Origin: Podaxis mareebaensis
Taxonomy: Eukaryota > Basidiomycota > Agaricomycetes > Agaricales > Agaricaceae
Length of the DNA: 64,000 bases
Direction of reading: 5' to 3'
Assembly: GCA_018524725.1 (NCBI GenBank)
Contig: JAEUWP010000601.1
Coordinates: 124,001-188,000 of the forward strand
Part shown: positions 21,538 to 31,314 of the stretch, in pieces
Numbering within the stretch: the first letter of the stretch is position 1
How the letters are laid out: the number at the start of each line of letters is the position of its first letter
Translations under genes and position numbers: made by a program
Notes under the pieces: model-generated
Told to the model about the DNA's origin: nothing
What the model saw: the letters and a program-made list of their open reading frames with translations, nothing else
The model's database searches: none

Positions 21538-22492
21538 CAGTCGTCTCCCTCATAACCCATAGCACTTGGTGACATGGCCGGCCTATGGGTTATGAGAGAG
21601 TATGGCTTATAAGGGAGTTCGAAAAATATATTGCGAAAATTAAAGAGAAAATACTCGATCGTTATCTAGAAGCTATAGGAGCTATTCCACAGAGAGGTAC
21701 TATGGAAGTAAGGGAGTAGCGATTAGGGAACACTTTTACGTGTGAAGTAATCATCAATGCGAGTGTCTTTCAAGGAAGCCACTTGTTTCAAACGAAGCTC
21801 TCGATTAAATAAGACAAGGTTGTGCTCCATTTGACGAGAGAATGGGAGATCAGTCATTGCAAGGTACCTATTCAACAAAGCCGACGCTTGAAGAAGGTCC
21901 TGGGTGCGTGGCGGAGGCAGATCACCAGCTGAGTCATCGTCGTCGTCGTCGTCATCACCGCCGTTGATTTCGCTGTTCTCCTGTGCCGCAAATGATTCCA
22001 TGACAGCTGCAAATATGTCCTCCTCGTCCAACTCATCTGCATTGCGCTGTTCCTCGGCAGGATTGAGAAGTGAATCAATTGACATGCGGTTCACCCTCTG
22101 CAACACACCAGTCATCTCAAGATCGTCCAGGACTTCTTCGAGTTGATGCTCTATGTGTTCCAGTGGATCATTGCCAATGTCTGAACAAGCGAAGCAGGCA
22201 TAGTCGAAGCAAAAGCTGGTTGTTAAAATTTTTTATTCATTTACTGTACTATTACTGTTGGCCGCTCAGTACGATTCAAAAGTGAAATGTTACACTCCTA
22301 ACATGGGTTGTTGCCATACATGGTAACCGGCGCTATGGGTTTTTGTCCTAAAGGACCTATGGGTTACGGGGTATGAGGGAGTTATGGGTTATGGGTCAAA
22401 ATTCCCTGCGAACCAACTTGGTGGAAAGAAATTTCTATGGGTTATGTGAGAGTATGGGTTATAAGGGGTATGGGTTATATGGGAGACGACTG
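21538..22492. mobile_element. Pogo-like DNA transposon remnant 2 (955 bp, TA target site)
   Basis: Perfect 12-bp terminal inverted repeats, CAGTCGTCTCCC at 21538 and GGGAGACGACTG ending 22492, flanked by TA (21536-21537, 22493-22494). Subterminal regions carry repeated TATGGGTTATG words, as in element 1, and the interiors align over most of their length. It encodes, on the minus strand, an open C-terminal transposase fragment but not the catalytic DDE core, so it is a deletion derivative needing a full-length partner. It lies 450 bp after BBE-like copy 3. Confidence 0.82.
21723..22212 (-). pseudogene. Truncated pogo/Tigger-like transposase C-terminus in element 2
   Basis: Open minus-strand frame ending at 21723. 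From ATG 22115 it reads about 130 aa, and the frame stays open upstream to about 22212 (DPLEHIEHQLEEVLDDLE). Features are SIDSLLNPAEEQ, EEDIFAAVMESF, an Asp run, LLQASALLNRYL and the ending SLKDTRIDDYFTRK. From memory this is the typical C-terminal tail after the DDE domain in basidiomycete pogo-like (CENP-B/Tigger-type) transposases. The DNA-binding and catalytic parts are missing. Confidence 0.7.
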
Positions 22493-23235
22493 TAACGGTA
22501 TTGATTCAAAATATTAGATAAGTATCTGGATTGGAATTGGATGGTGAGTTCTTGTTAGGGATCTTTGCGAAAGATTTTCAACTTCGATCCGCGCTCATGA
22601 ATCGAGGGACGATTATTGCCTTAGAAGCTGTCCATGGGCTTTAGGGTTATGGGCGATACCTGGGATGCCCATTGAGTGGCGATATCAAGCTAAGTAGATA
22701 CAAGTCTAAGGGTTAACCCGCGACTCTCCTGATTGTATTGCCTCCTATCGATCACACTCCATCCGAAGCAAGCTACATCTGCGCTGCCGTCGCCTACCCA
22801 GTTCGGAGATCGGCATGGAGCGTAAGGCTTCGTTCCCTGCATTCCTCGTGGGTGTGGAGGACCTCTCTGCGCTCTAACTATATTCAAACTAAAAGCCGCG
22901 AGATTAGGTATGATGAACGTAACATCTTTGAAACTTTGTCAAAGACGGCATAGAATCTTTGACTTCCTGAAACAAATGATGGTGGTATAATTACTGAGAA
23001 CAGGCTAGTGTGGATCGTGGCGATGGTGTACCTTAGAGGATTGAATGGTGACACGACTCGATGTGGGTTGATAGCTGCAGCGACGCTGTTGACCGCGTGG
23101 GCTTCAGGATGTTGGGTCACAGGTGCGAGAGGCTAGTGCCCTCTGTTGGATGAATGCCGGAGGCCTGAAGGGATTGCGGCTGAGCAGCAGGTGGCGCGAG
23201 CTTCTACTGGTGATTATCAGCCTAGTTCAAATAAG
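22493..23235. other. Unassigned sequence after element 2
   Basis: 743 bp without a supportable gene. It continues into the degraded coding stretch at 23.2 kb and may be further decayed sequence of the same gene or of transposons. Confidence 0.35.
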
Positions 23236-23627
23236 CTACTTACGGTTGTGGCCAAGTGATCGCTCGCAACTTTCCTTCGTTCATATCGCCAGTGAGCACG
23301 AGAATATCGGTCTGTTCTAGCGTCAAGAGTATCGGAGGCAATTTCGATGCCGTGAACTTTAGTGCTCAGGCACCATGAAAAGCCTCGCTCGGTCTACTGG
23401 ATGTTATCTTTGCTGCGCGGGCTCCGAAGGGTCTGGATACATTTGATAATGTGCGGGACCTCCAGGTCTCCGACATTGGAGGCGTGGTGTTCCTTCTTTG
23501 TGTGGGTCGATTTCACAAGGCGGGCATTCTTGCCACCACCGCATTAAGTGATCGCCCAATATTGTGCAGCCAACCGTTCGGGTGGTTTTATTCTACAGGG
23601 ATCCGGGGACAAGAGTCATCGGCTTAA
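23236..23627 (+). pseudogene. Degraded coding stretch of unknown family
   Basis: A plus-strand frame reads GCGQVIARNFPSFISP, then SSVKSIGGNFDAVNFSAQAP, then an in-frame TGA (23376-23378), then GLLDVIFAARAPKGLDTFDN and VVFLLCVGRFHKAGILATTA, to TAA at 23625-23627. Third codon positions are strongly pyrimidine-rich through most of it, on both sides of the TGA, which is what real coding sequence in this window looks like. The frame begins after an AAG that could be a splice acceptor; I found no convincing upstream exon. I do not recognise the family. The opposite strand is also partly open, but that looks like a mirror effect of the codon bias. Confidence 0.4.
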
Positions 23628-24236
23628 GAGGCTCTTTTGCTTGAGAGTGAATTGTGCCTTGCATTTCACTGGCGGAACTTGCTCTTGGTAATCTAATAGA
23701 GCGACTTGCTGACGACACTAGGGAAATCATGCACGGTGAGCTGAGGGTATTCCAAATGAGAGAATATTTTTATTGGCTGTAGAAAGTGGGGCATGGATGA
23801 GGACTCGTTCCAAGAGGTGCGTTGTTGCTAACAACTCTTATGCGTGGGATTACGAGTATGTATGAGGGGCAGACAGATACTATTCTCAAAAGAACATTGG
23901 CACGATCTGCGCGGATTACAGTGAGTGCTTTATGCTAACGTGGTGGCGGGAAACTCACGCTGCACAGTGCGCCATCTGACTTGAGATTGGGGGTGTTTTG
24001 GCTAGGCAGCGTGAACTGGGGGGTCGGTTTGGGGAGCAATTTCATAATTCTGCCGGAAGATTGATCAGCGTTGCACATACTATACCAGATTGTACCATCA
24101 CAATAGGTAACCTTCTATATTGGAGAGATAACACTCATGACGTCATCGCCTGATATCATCAAAGCAAAGGTAATGGATGGGTCCATAACTCTGAACAACT
24201 TCAACGGCGCCCACTTTCACAATTCTTGGAGAGGGC
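23628..24236. other. Unassigned sequence before the SnoaL-like gene
   Basis: About 600 bp with no gene I can support. It includes the promoter and 5' leader of the SnoaL-like gene. Confidence 0.4.
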
Positions 24237-24734
24237 ATGTCATTGGACCGACAGAAGCTTCTTCAAGGAGCCCGCGCATTTTGCGATGCCTTTGCTCGGA
24301 AAGCGGACATCCCAACAATCTTGACACATTTCTCGAAGACCAAGACGGTCCAGGCATTTGAGCATGGAGATCCTGCTCTCGCACCGTTCCTCGGTCGACC
24401 GTTCGAAGGGATTGAAGGGGTGAAGGAGTATTTTGAGGTTATAAGTTCCCTTCTCGCGTATGACAATCTGAAATTCTCGGAATTCGTGGTGGATGCTGAG
24501 GAGGGCAAGGTCGCGGTGAAAGGACAAGGGAGATTCACTTGGTTGAATACGAAGGAGAGCTGGGACGAGACGTTCGCTTATGTGCTTGATTTTGACGAGG
24601 ATGCGAAGGTTATGCGATACCAGATCTGGGCAGATTCTGGTGCTGCCTATCTTGGCCGGGTCGGGAAGCTCAAAGAGGTTCGAAAGGTAGGCAGGTATTA
24701 TTTTCCAGTCCGGCGGAGACGGGAGTGCTCATGA
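24237..24734 (+). CDS. SnoaL/NTF2-like fold protein
   Basis: Single-exon frame of 165 aa starting ATGTCATTGGAC. The pattern is that of an NTF2-like alpha+beta barrel: N-terminal helix (LLQGARAFCDAFARKADIPT), a beta hairpin (HGDPALAPFLGRPFEGIEGV), then strands VAVKGQGRFTWLNTKE, FAYVLDFDEDAKVMRYQIWA and the ending SGAAYLGRVGKL. Small cytosolic proteins of this kind are often annotated SnoaL-like in fungi; some are isomerases, but no catalytic assignment is possible here. The last 15 residues are basic and may be an unspliced tail. It ends 222 bp before MRC1. Confidence 0.75.
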   Translation: MSLDRQKLLQGARAFCDAFARKADIPTILTHFSKTKTVQAFEHGDPALAPFLGRPFEGIEGVKEYFEVISSLLAYDNLKFSEFVVDAEEGKVAVKGQGRFTWLNTKESWDETFAYVLDFDEDAKVMRYQIWADSGAAYLGRVGKLKEVRKVGRYYFPVRRRRECS

Positions 24735-24775
24735 AAAACAAGGGAAAGTAGGCTGGAGGGGTGTAGAGTGGGCAG

Positions 24776-24849
24776 ACGCGTAGGGTCACGGGAGAACGCG
24801 TCTGATTAATGTGTGTTGTGTAACGTTGGTAGATGATCGTCAAACGCGT
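24776..24849. promoter_or_regulatory. Cluster of three ACGCGT (MCB) boxes upstream of MRC1
   Basis: ACGCGT occurs at 24776-24781, 24796-24801 and 24844-24849, all within the 222-bp gap between the SnoaL-like gene and MRC1, 108-181 bp before the MRC1 ATG. By eye the word occurs roughly once per 4 kb in the rest of the window, so three in 74 bp is far above background. ACGCGT is the known MBF site of S-phase genes. The MBF DNA-binding subunit is encoded at 5-7.5 kb. Confidence 0.7.
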
Positions 24850-24956
24850 CTTGTCACAATTCAGTCACATTGCTGGTCGTTGGCATTCGCCTCGCCAGAC
24901 ACGCCTTGCATCTTGTCTCATCATTTCCTCCCTTGTCTTCCGTTCCTTCCTTCCCC

Positions 24957-27900
24957 ATGGGTCTCAAAAAGGACTACTCAGTGGTTGCCGACTCGGAAAT
25001 GGCTGCTTCTCCTCGCTCATTCATGTCCTCTCCTCCACCCATCAGACGCGCCGCCAGAACTTATGGTCGACGCCGCGAAGATCCCGATAGTTCCTTCACT
25101 TATTCAGAGCAGGATTCAAGAGACAGCATTTACAGGACCGGCCCTCCAGACATGTCAGATGAAGTTCCACCCTCAGAATCATCAAAGCAATTGGATAGTG
25201 ATGACGAGGATGAGGGAGATGGAGATGTGTTACCCAGTTCCCCAGGACGACCCTGGAACACGTTTGGTTGGAGGGACAGGTTAAAGGAAATTGATAACGA
25301 AGATGATCTAAGTGGATACCTCAGCCCACAGGACACCAGCGAGCATGTTCCTTCAAAGGAGGTCGTGCTGAGTATACCCGGTCATGTAGACACCGGTGTC
25401 GACTCGCCAGTAAAGAGCACTGACGCTCGAACATCAACGGCCGTCATTTCCGAGGATGTTTTTGGCGGCTCCATTTCAACTCTTACCTCCCCTTCTCAAC
25501 CTACCACCCTCCGGAGCCATTCGATACTAGATAATGCTTCGACAGCCTCGCGAAACCGACTAAGAACTCAAAAAAATCTAATAACATCCGACGATGACAT
25601 GGATCATGATGACAAGGGAAATAGCCGTCCATCTTCCCCCCAAACCTCTTCCCCTCGTCTTATAGTGACACCCGACTCCCAGCTCACCTCTAGTCCTCCC
25701 ACGTCTCACCACGATGATGTCTCTGCAAACTCTGCACCTTCCTCCACATCAAAGGGTAAAGGGAAGGCATCTAAAGCACGAAAGAGTGTGGCGCCGCTTC
25801 GTTTCGGTTCACATCAACCTGAAGACTTAGACCGTATGGAAAATATCGCGCGACTTCGAGCCACCCTGGCTCCCCGAGGGAAGAAGCGGAAAATCAAGGT
25901 AACCTATTGTCTTCGTTTACTTGCCGACTACTTAATTATGCTCTAGCCTCCGACGAAAAAAGAGCGAAACGAAGTCTTGCGGGAGCGTGCTCGGATAGCT
26001 GCGGGGCAGGAGGTGTCGCTACCTAAGCCAGTTGCTGCTGAGAAGACTCTCGCCACGCTCTTCGGGAAGTTGGCCCAGCAGTACGTGGACGTGATTGTTC
26101 TAATGGTCAAAGGAATTTATCTTCCAATCGCAGGAAAGGCTTACCATCAGTCACACAACCTACGGAACCACCACCCATACATCATCCATCCTCGCCCATT
26201 GACGATTTCTCGAGTTCTGAATCTCAACCTCGCGAAGCCGAGGCTTCTCGGCCTCCTACCACACGGAAACCGCCTGTTTCCATCTCTGGACAGAAACTTT
26301 CACCGAAGGCCAAGGACGGTAGACTTTCTCCTGGAGACGACATTGACTCCGATGTTCTGCCTGATGTCGGCTCCGGTTTGAACTCGGCGAAGGCCAAGGA
26401 GAAGTTGGAGGAACAAGATGCTCAAGCCAGGAAGCAAAAACTTACAGCCTTGAAAATGCAAATATTGCAAAAACAACAGATGGAGAGAACAAGGGTTACG
26501 TCCGAGGGGGATGACGACGACGACGACGAACTCCAAGTTCTTGCTCCAACGAAGATCGACGAGCAAAGAAAGTCTGCGGAGAAGAAGATGTCGAAAGGGC
26601 AGCGTATGCTTTTGACAAACGCGGGCATTCGAAACAAACCTGTCGTTTTGGATCCCCATAAATCAGCGAAGAGGGGTATTGTCAGTACTGAAGAAACCAT
26701 TCTGAAGCAGGGGACGTCAGATCCACGTGTTTTAATCACTTTCTTGCGGCAGCGGGTAGACAAGGAGAGCTTGGATATCGTCAAGCAGAAAGAGGAGGAG
26801 TGGAAGCGCTTGGGCGGTGCCATAAAGGAAGACCAAGGGAACGAGCCAGTGGATGATGCCCAGCTAATCCAGATTCAGAAGGGACTGGAAGCATGGACGA
26901 AGGCGGATCGGACATCCATGGTAGCGGATGCGGAAGATGGCGGGGATGAGGGTGAAGAGGATGATCCTGACTGGTCACCAGAGGCGCGTGGTTCAATGAG
27001 TCCGGCTTCGCGACGCGATGAGGAGGCGATTGATTATGAGAAGCTGGAGATGGGCGAAGTAGATGATGTGGGAACACCGAAAGCTGACAAGAAGGGGGAG
27101 CGAGAGGAAACTGAAGCCAATCAGTCAGATGATGAAAATGAACAAGTGCCCGTTTTCAAAGTCAAGTCCAAGCATCGCCCTCTTGGCAGGATTCTAGATT
27201 CGGATGAGTCAGACTCAGGAGAATACAATGACGGGAATGCCAGTCTCTTGAAACCCAACGATCCTCACTACGCCGCTTCCTCATCCGATGATAGGACCGA
27301 GGACGAGAACGACAAGGAGAATGATACCCGGTTAATGTTCGACCGCAGCGAGGACAAGGAGAATAAGGCCGTGGTGCGGCATCAACCTCTTGCTGGACCA
27401 TCTCTATCCTTCCGTTCCGTCTTTGACGGCGAGAGTGACAGTGACCTTTCACTTTCACCTCCCCATGTCATGGTACGAGAGCTTGACATGGATGAAGGGA
27501 ATGGAACGCAGCCTTCAAGCAGTCCGAATGAAAAGCGAAAACCTTTCGGTGTCATTTCCGATGCGAGTCCCGCGTCATTGCAACGACAGCCATCCACCCT
27601 CACGCAAGCTTTCGCCGAGCAACTAAAACATTCGTCACCTGCTCGTGGTCCGATCAGCGAAGACGTCTTTGGTCCAATATCTCCAGCTCCTGCTGCCTCT
27701 TTGGACTTTGCTCCGGTCTTCGGAGCGAGTGGAGATGTTGGGAAAGAGAAAAAGTCTGCTCTTGGATTCTCGCAGTTCTCCCAGGAGGAATCAGAGCGCA
27801 CCGCCTTTGGTACTCCCTCATTGCTCCAGCCTGGTTTTGCTGATTTATTTGATTCGAGCACCCAGAAAGACGTGAGTTGTTAACGCTATTACCCACTTTT

Positions 27901-30064
27901 ACCATTCATTGAGGGTGCTTCAGGCTGCACCGTTGGGAGGTCTTCGTAGACAAGAGTCCCTTGGACTGACACAGGATCTAGCCCTGCAGCCTGCATTCCA
28001 AGTCGACGAGAATCTGTTACGTAAGGCAGATGCAATATTCGAGAAGGAGCAAGAATATGTCATTGAAGCCGCGGCGAACAAAGGGGCAAAAGAGCAGGAG
28101 TTCTATGTTAATGACGTCGGGTAAGCCGCGCTATACCTAATCCTAACCCTAAATCGATATCAAAGACTAATGACCCACGAATTATTGTTAGACTCCTCAC
28201 ACAAACGCGTCCTAGTGCTTCAAGATTTGGCACGCGCTCCCCTTCATTCGTGTTGAGCCCGACGCAGACTCGAACACAAAAAGGTTTAGACTTGACACAG
28301 ACGCAGACACAACGATGTGCCTCAATCTCGTCCCAAACTCAGCCTCGTCCTCCACTTCGTACGATATCATTGTCCAACCCGCAGTTGTCGTCACCTGAAG
28401 CAAGTCCAAAACGTCGATTGCGGAAACGGGGAGAAACACCCACACCACAAGGTTCACCTGTTCGGAGCTTCATCGCTAGCAGCACCCGCGCTACAACATC
28501 CCCTCCTCCTCTTCGCCAACTCAATGCATTTGACGTCCTTGGCAAAGTGCCACCCAAGGCGAAGGAAAAGGGGGTGGATAAGGAGTCGGCATTAGAGAAG
28601 TTGGTCAGGCGAGAGTGGTTAGCTGAGGAAGCTGAAGAGTCGGACGAAGACCAGATGGCGGGGTTCGGGTTTGTCAAGAAGAAAGATGGGGAGGAGGATG
28701 AGGAGGTTCAAGGCGTGGATCTGGATGCGACGTTACCTGAGCTTGTGGATGACAAGAAGATGGATGAAGAGACCGAAGGTGCAGACAAAGTTTTGGAGAA
28801 ACATAAGTGAGTCTTCTGCGGCTATCTGCTCTTTTGGCTTCTTTCAGATTTTTTTTTTCGTGCTTGGAAACTGACGTGATCCATGTGATTTAGAGAGCTG
28901 TTGGAGAAAGATGACGAAGCTGCTCTGAAATTCCATCAGGGAGTTGTACAGGGTGAATTAAGGAAGAAGAGGAAGAATAGGTTCGGACTTGATGATAGCG
29001 ATGAAGAAGATGAGGAAGACGATAGAGCAAGGAGAATTAGGAGGAAGATGAGGGAGAAGACAGAGAGAGGGGATATTCAGGAATTAGGTATGGTTCTCCA
29101 GAAGTTGCTCGTCACTCATGGCTTATTGAGCATTCCCGTACAGCGGCCAACGAGAAGACAGCTGCTTTCGCGATTGCTTACCAAAAAAGCCTAGTTGATG
29201 ATGAGCCCATTGAAACTCGGCCTCTTGACCTCGAACTCGACTTCCGAACAGATAGAGAGGTTGAAGAGGAAGACGTTCTGATGGGTGATACCCAAGATGA
29301 CCAAGACCAAGAGGATGATGCCGAAGCAGAAGATGACGAGGATGACAAGAATAGATATGTCACCTTTAAAGATATCCAAGCCGAGGTGCGAAGGATGAAG
29401 GAACGACCTGAGGTAAGTCTCGCATCTTGTTCCTGGTTTATTGTTGTCCACTGGCTGACACGACTTGGTCACATTCATAGGAGGAGTTGGAACTACCAGA
29501 CTATGAAGACGTGTCATGGATTGATAAACAAGTTGGTGATGATGAGATGGAGATGGACTCGGTACAGGTACAGGTGGTCACCGCCAACAAGAAGCAAGCC
29601 GCTAGTACGTCCGTGGCGAAATCAGTGACAGAGTGGGATCCAATCATGCTTGGGGTGAGTATCTTCGCCTATTCTCCAATCGTCATTCCCTGCTATTACT
29701 TCTCCCCGCATTCATTGTACCCTCGTGATTCCTCCATCGTTCTTATCATTCGACTAACGCTCCTTGTCCCACGTACTTCCAGGGTGCCCGGCGAAAGGAA
29801 AACCAGAAAGATTTGGAACGTTCTCGAGCATGGGCCAAGAATGAAGCGCGTAATATGACTGGGTCAACGGGTCGTTTAGTTGGCGGTATCGCTGTCACGG
29901 GACATGGGAACAAGGCCAAGGGTGGCGGTGGATCACTGCGATCCAAAGCGTCACTGGCTTCTATTTCGGCTGTTTCATCATCCAGCCTTGTCGGGAAGAA
30001 ATCCCTCAAGGCGGAGGGCAGTGTTCTTGCTGGGATTGCAAAGAGGAAGGAACAGTTTCAATGA
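24957..30064 (+). CDS. MRC1: DNA replication checkpoint mediator MRC1/claspin
   Basis: Nine exons: 24957-25898, 25947-26080, 26113-27871, 27924-28120, 28192-28806, 28894-29092, 29131-29412, 29481-29654 and 29783-30064. Start ATG 24957 has the context CCCCATGG. The protein is long, acidic and Ser-rich throughout, as claspin is. Recognisable parts are KAKEKLEEQDAQARKQKLTA with KGQRMLLTNAGIRNK, the GLLTQTRPS segment, the MRC1 domain (KELLEKDDEAALKFHQGV then ELRKKRKNRFGLDDSDEED), and the C-terminal WIDKQ and EWDPIMLGGARRKEN motifs. Mrc1 travels with the replication fork and transmits the stalled-fork signal to Rad53/Chk1. The sixth intron (29093-29130) is only 38 nt with a weak donor, so that junction is the least certain. 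Three MCB boxes lie upstream. Confidence 0.88.
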
Positions 30065-30570
30065 CTGAATGATGGTATTGGGCTTTGATGGTAACCGTGT
30101 ACATATGCATCCCTTGTTTTGTTGTTTTGGTTGTATGGTTTGGCTCTGGACTATGAGTTATGTTCATGTAGATTTCGTTATGCTGCTCCTTTTGTATTGT
30201 AGTTTACACACATATCTAAGTTATGGACCTATTCAAACTTCAACAATGAAGGGGTAAGGAAGAACAGGGAAGAGTTGATTTATATTCAACATTGAAAATA
30301 GTGATATGCAATAAGGAAATGCGAAAATTCATGTACCTAAGTTGGAAACATTTAAGTATAGACAATCCAGAAAAGCAAATTGTGGGGTATCAAAGACATC
30401 GTAAAGTGGAACCGGAGACCGAGAAGCCGAAAGGGCGGAGGAGCGGCAAGAGACAGGGGTTTGTTCGCGGAATGTGATAACGGAAGACCGGAGGGCGGAT
30501 GCGGGTATGGTGATGAAGGCGGAAGGGAGGGTGTAGAGACAGTGTAGATGGGTCAAGTAGGTAAACACTT
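30065..30570. other. Convergent intergenic region
   Basis: About 500 bp between the ends of MRC1 and the small membrane protein gene. AT-rich 3' sequence only; no feature seen. Confidence 0.5.
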
Positions 30571-31051
30571 TCAATGATATTGCTTCCCGCCCAAGGACCT
30601 GCCAAAGCGCGTCCATGGCGCTTTCCCGCGGTTCACGTTGTTAGGGTTGAATGTTCGCGGGACCTGGCGTGAATGCGAGGAGCTACGTCGTCTTCTGTTG
30701 CTCGTCTGTATCTGGAACAGGGAAAGACACGCGCCCATGTCAATTGTCTTATCAGACTAGCGAGGTGAGGTGAGAGAGATAAGCACCTTGTGGCGGAGGA
30801 GGATAAGCTTGGCCATATTAGCTGGGGGCCCCGTCTCGCGGAACGGGTTTCCTGGTGCTTGAAATGAGTACCAGAGACATCGAGAACGAAAGAGAGCGTA
30901 GTTTGCACATACGTGAAGCCACTAGGGTCAGACCTGCTTCATGGGCATCGAGGGAGTCATCAATAGACATGATATGGAGCCAGAGGGCAGGCATAAGGAA
31001 GTAGACGACGACGAGGGCGGCACAAGAGCTGACTGCCATGAGGGCAAGCAT
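30571..31051 (-). CDS. Small single-pass membrane protein, function unknown
   Basis: Three exons (31051-30913, 30857-30787, 30711-30571) close in frame for 116 aa. Residues 2-28 are a hydrophobic segment (LALMAVSSCAALVVVYFLMP), followed by an acidic stretch, then FRETGPPANMAKLILLRHK, then a very basic tail with RRRRSSSHSR and GRSLGGKQYH. The topology suggests one membrane anchor with a basic Ser-rich tail. Canonical splice sites and clean phase closure support it as a real gene, but I do not recognise a family. It is divergent from tafazzin, 263 bp apart. Confidence 0.6.
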
Positions 31052-31314
31052 TGTCGCTGGGACAGCGCTAAGGCTTATAAGCCTCGAGCGTAGCGAGTTG
31101 GGGCAGGACGGGGAAGGGGCGACGAGGCCGGGTGGGGGATCGCTTCGGGGCGTTTTTTTTAACTCAAAACCAAGGGCTCTTGCACCGTTTTCTTTGGGGA
31201 TCATCGCGTCTGCTTACTTAACTCGCTCCTGCTGACCTAAGCGAGCGCGTCTCCCCCGATCGAGATCTGCGTTTCATTCCTTCTTTGTCCTTCCGCTCCG
31301 CGTCCTCGACGCAC

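Noticed and set aside
23104..23476. Minus-strand spliced frame (contains LTLEQTDILVLTGDMNEG) with one in-frame TGA
   Set aside because: It is antisense to the plus-strand stretch at 23236-23627, which has the stronger third-position pyrimidine bias; probably a mirror of that codon bias.
24870..24956. N-terminal extension of MRC1
   Set aside because: The longer frame begins with TTG; the first ATG is 24957 in a good start context.
28134..28154. Telomere-like CCTAATCCTAACCCTAAAT
   Set aside because: Fewer than three imperfect units, lying inside an MRC1 intron; best seen as a branch-point-rich intron sequence.
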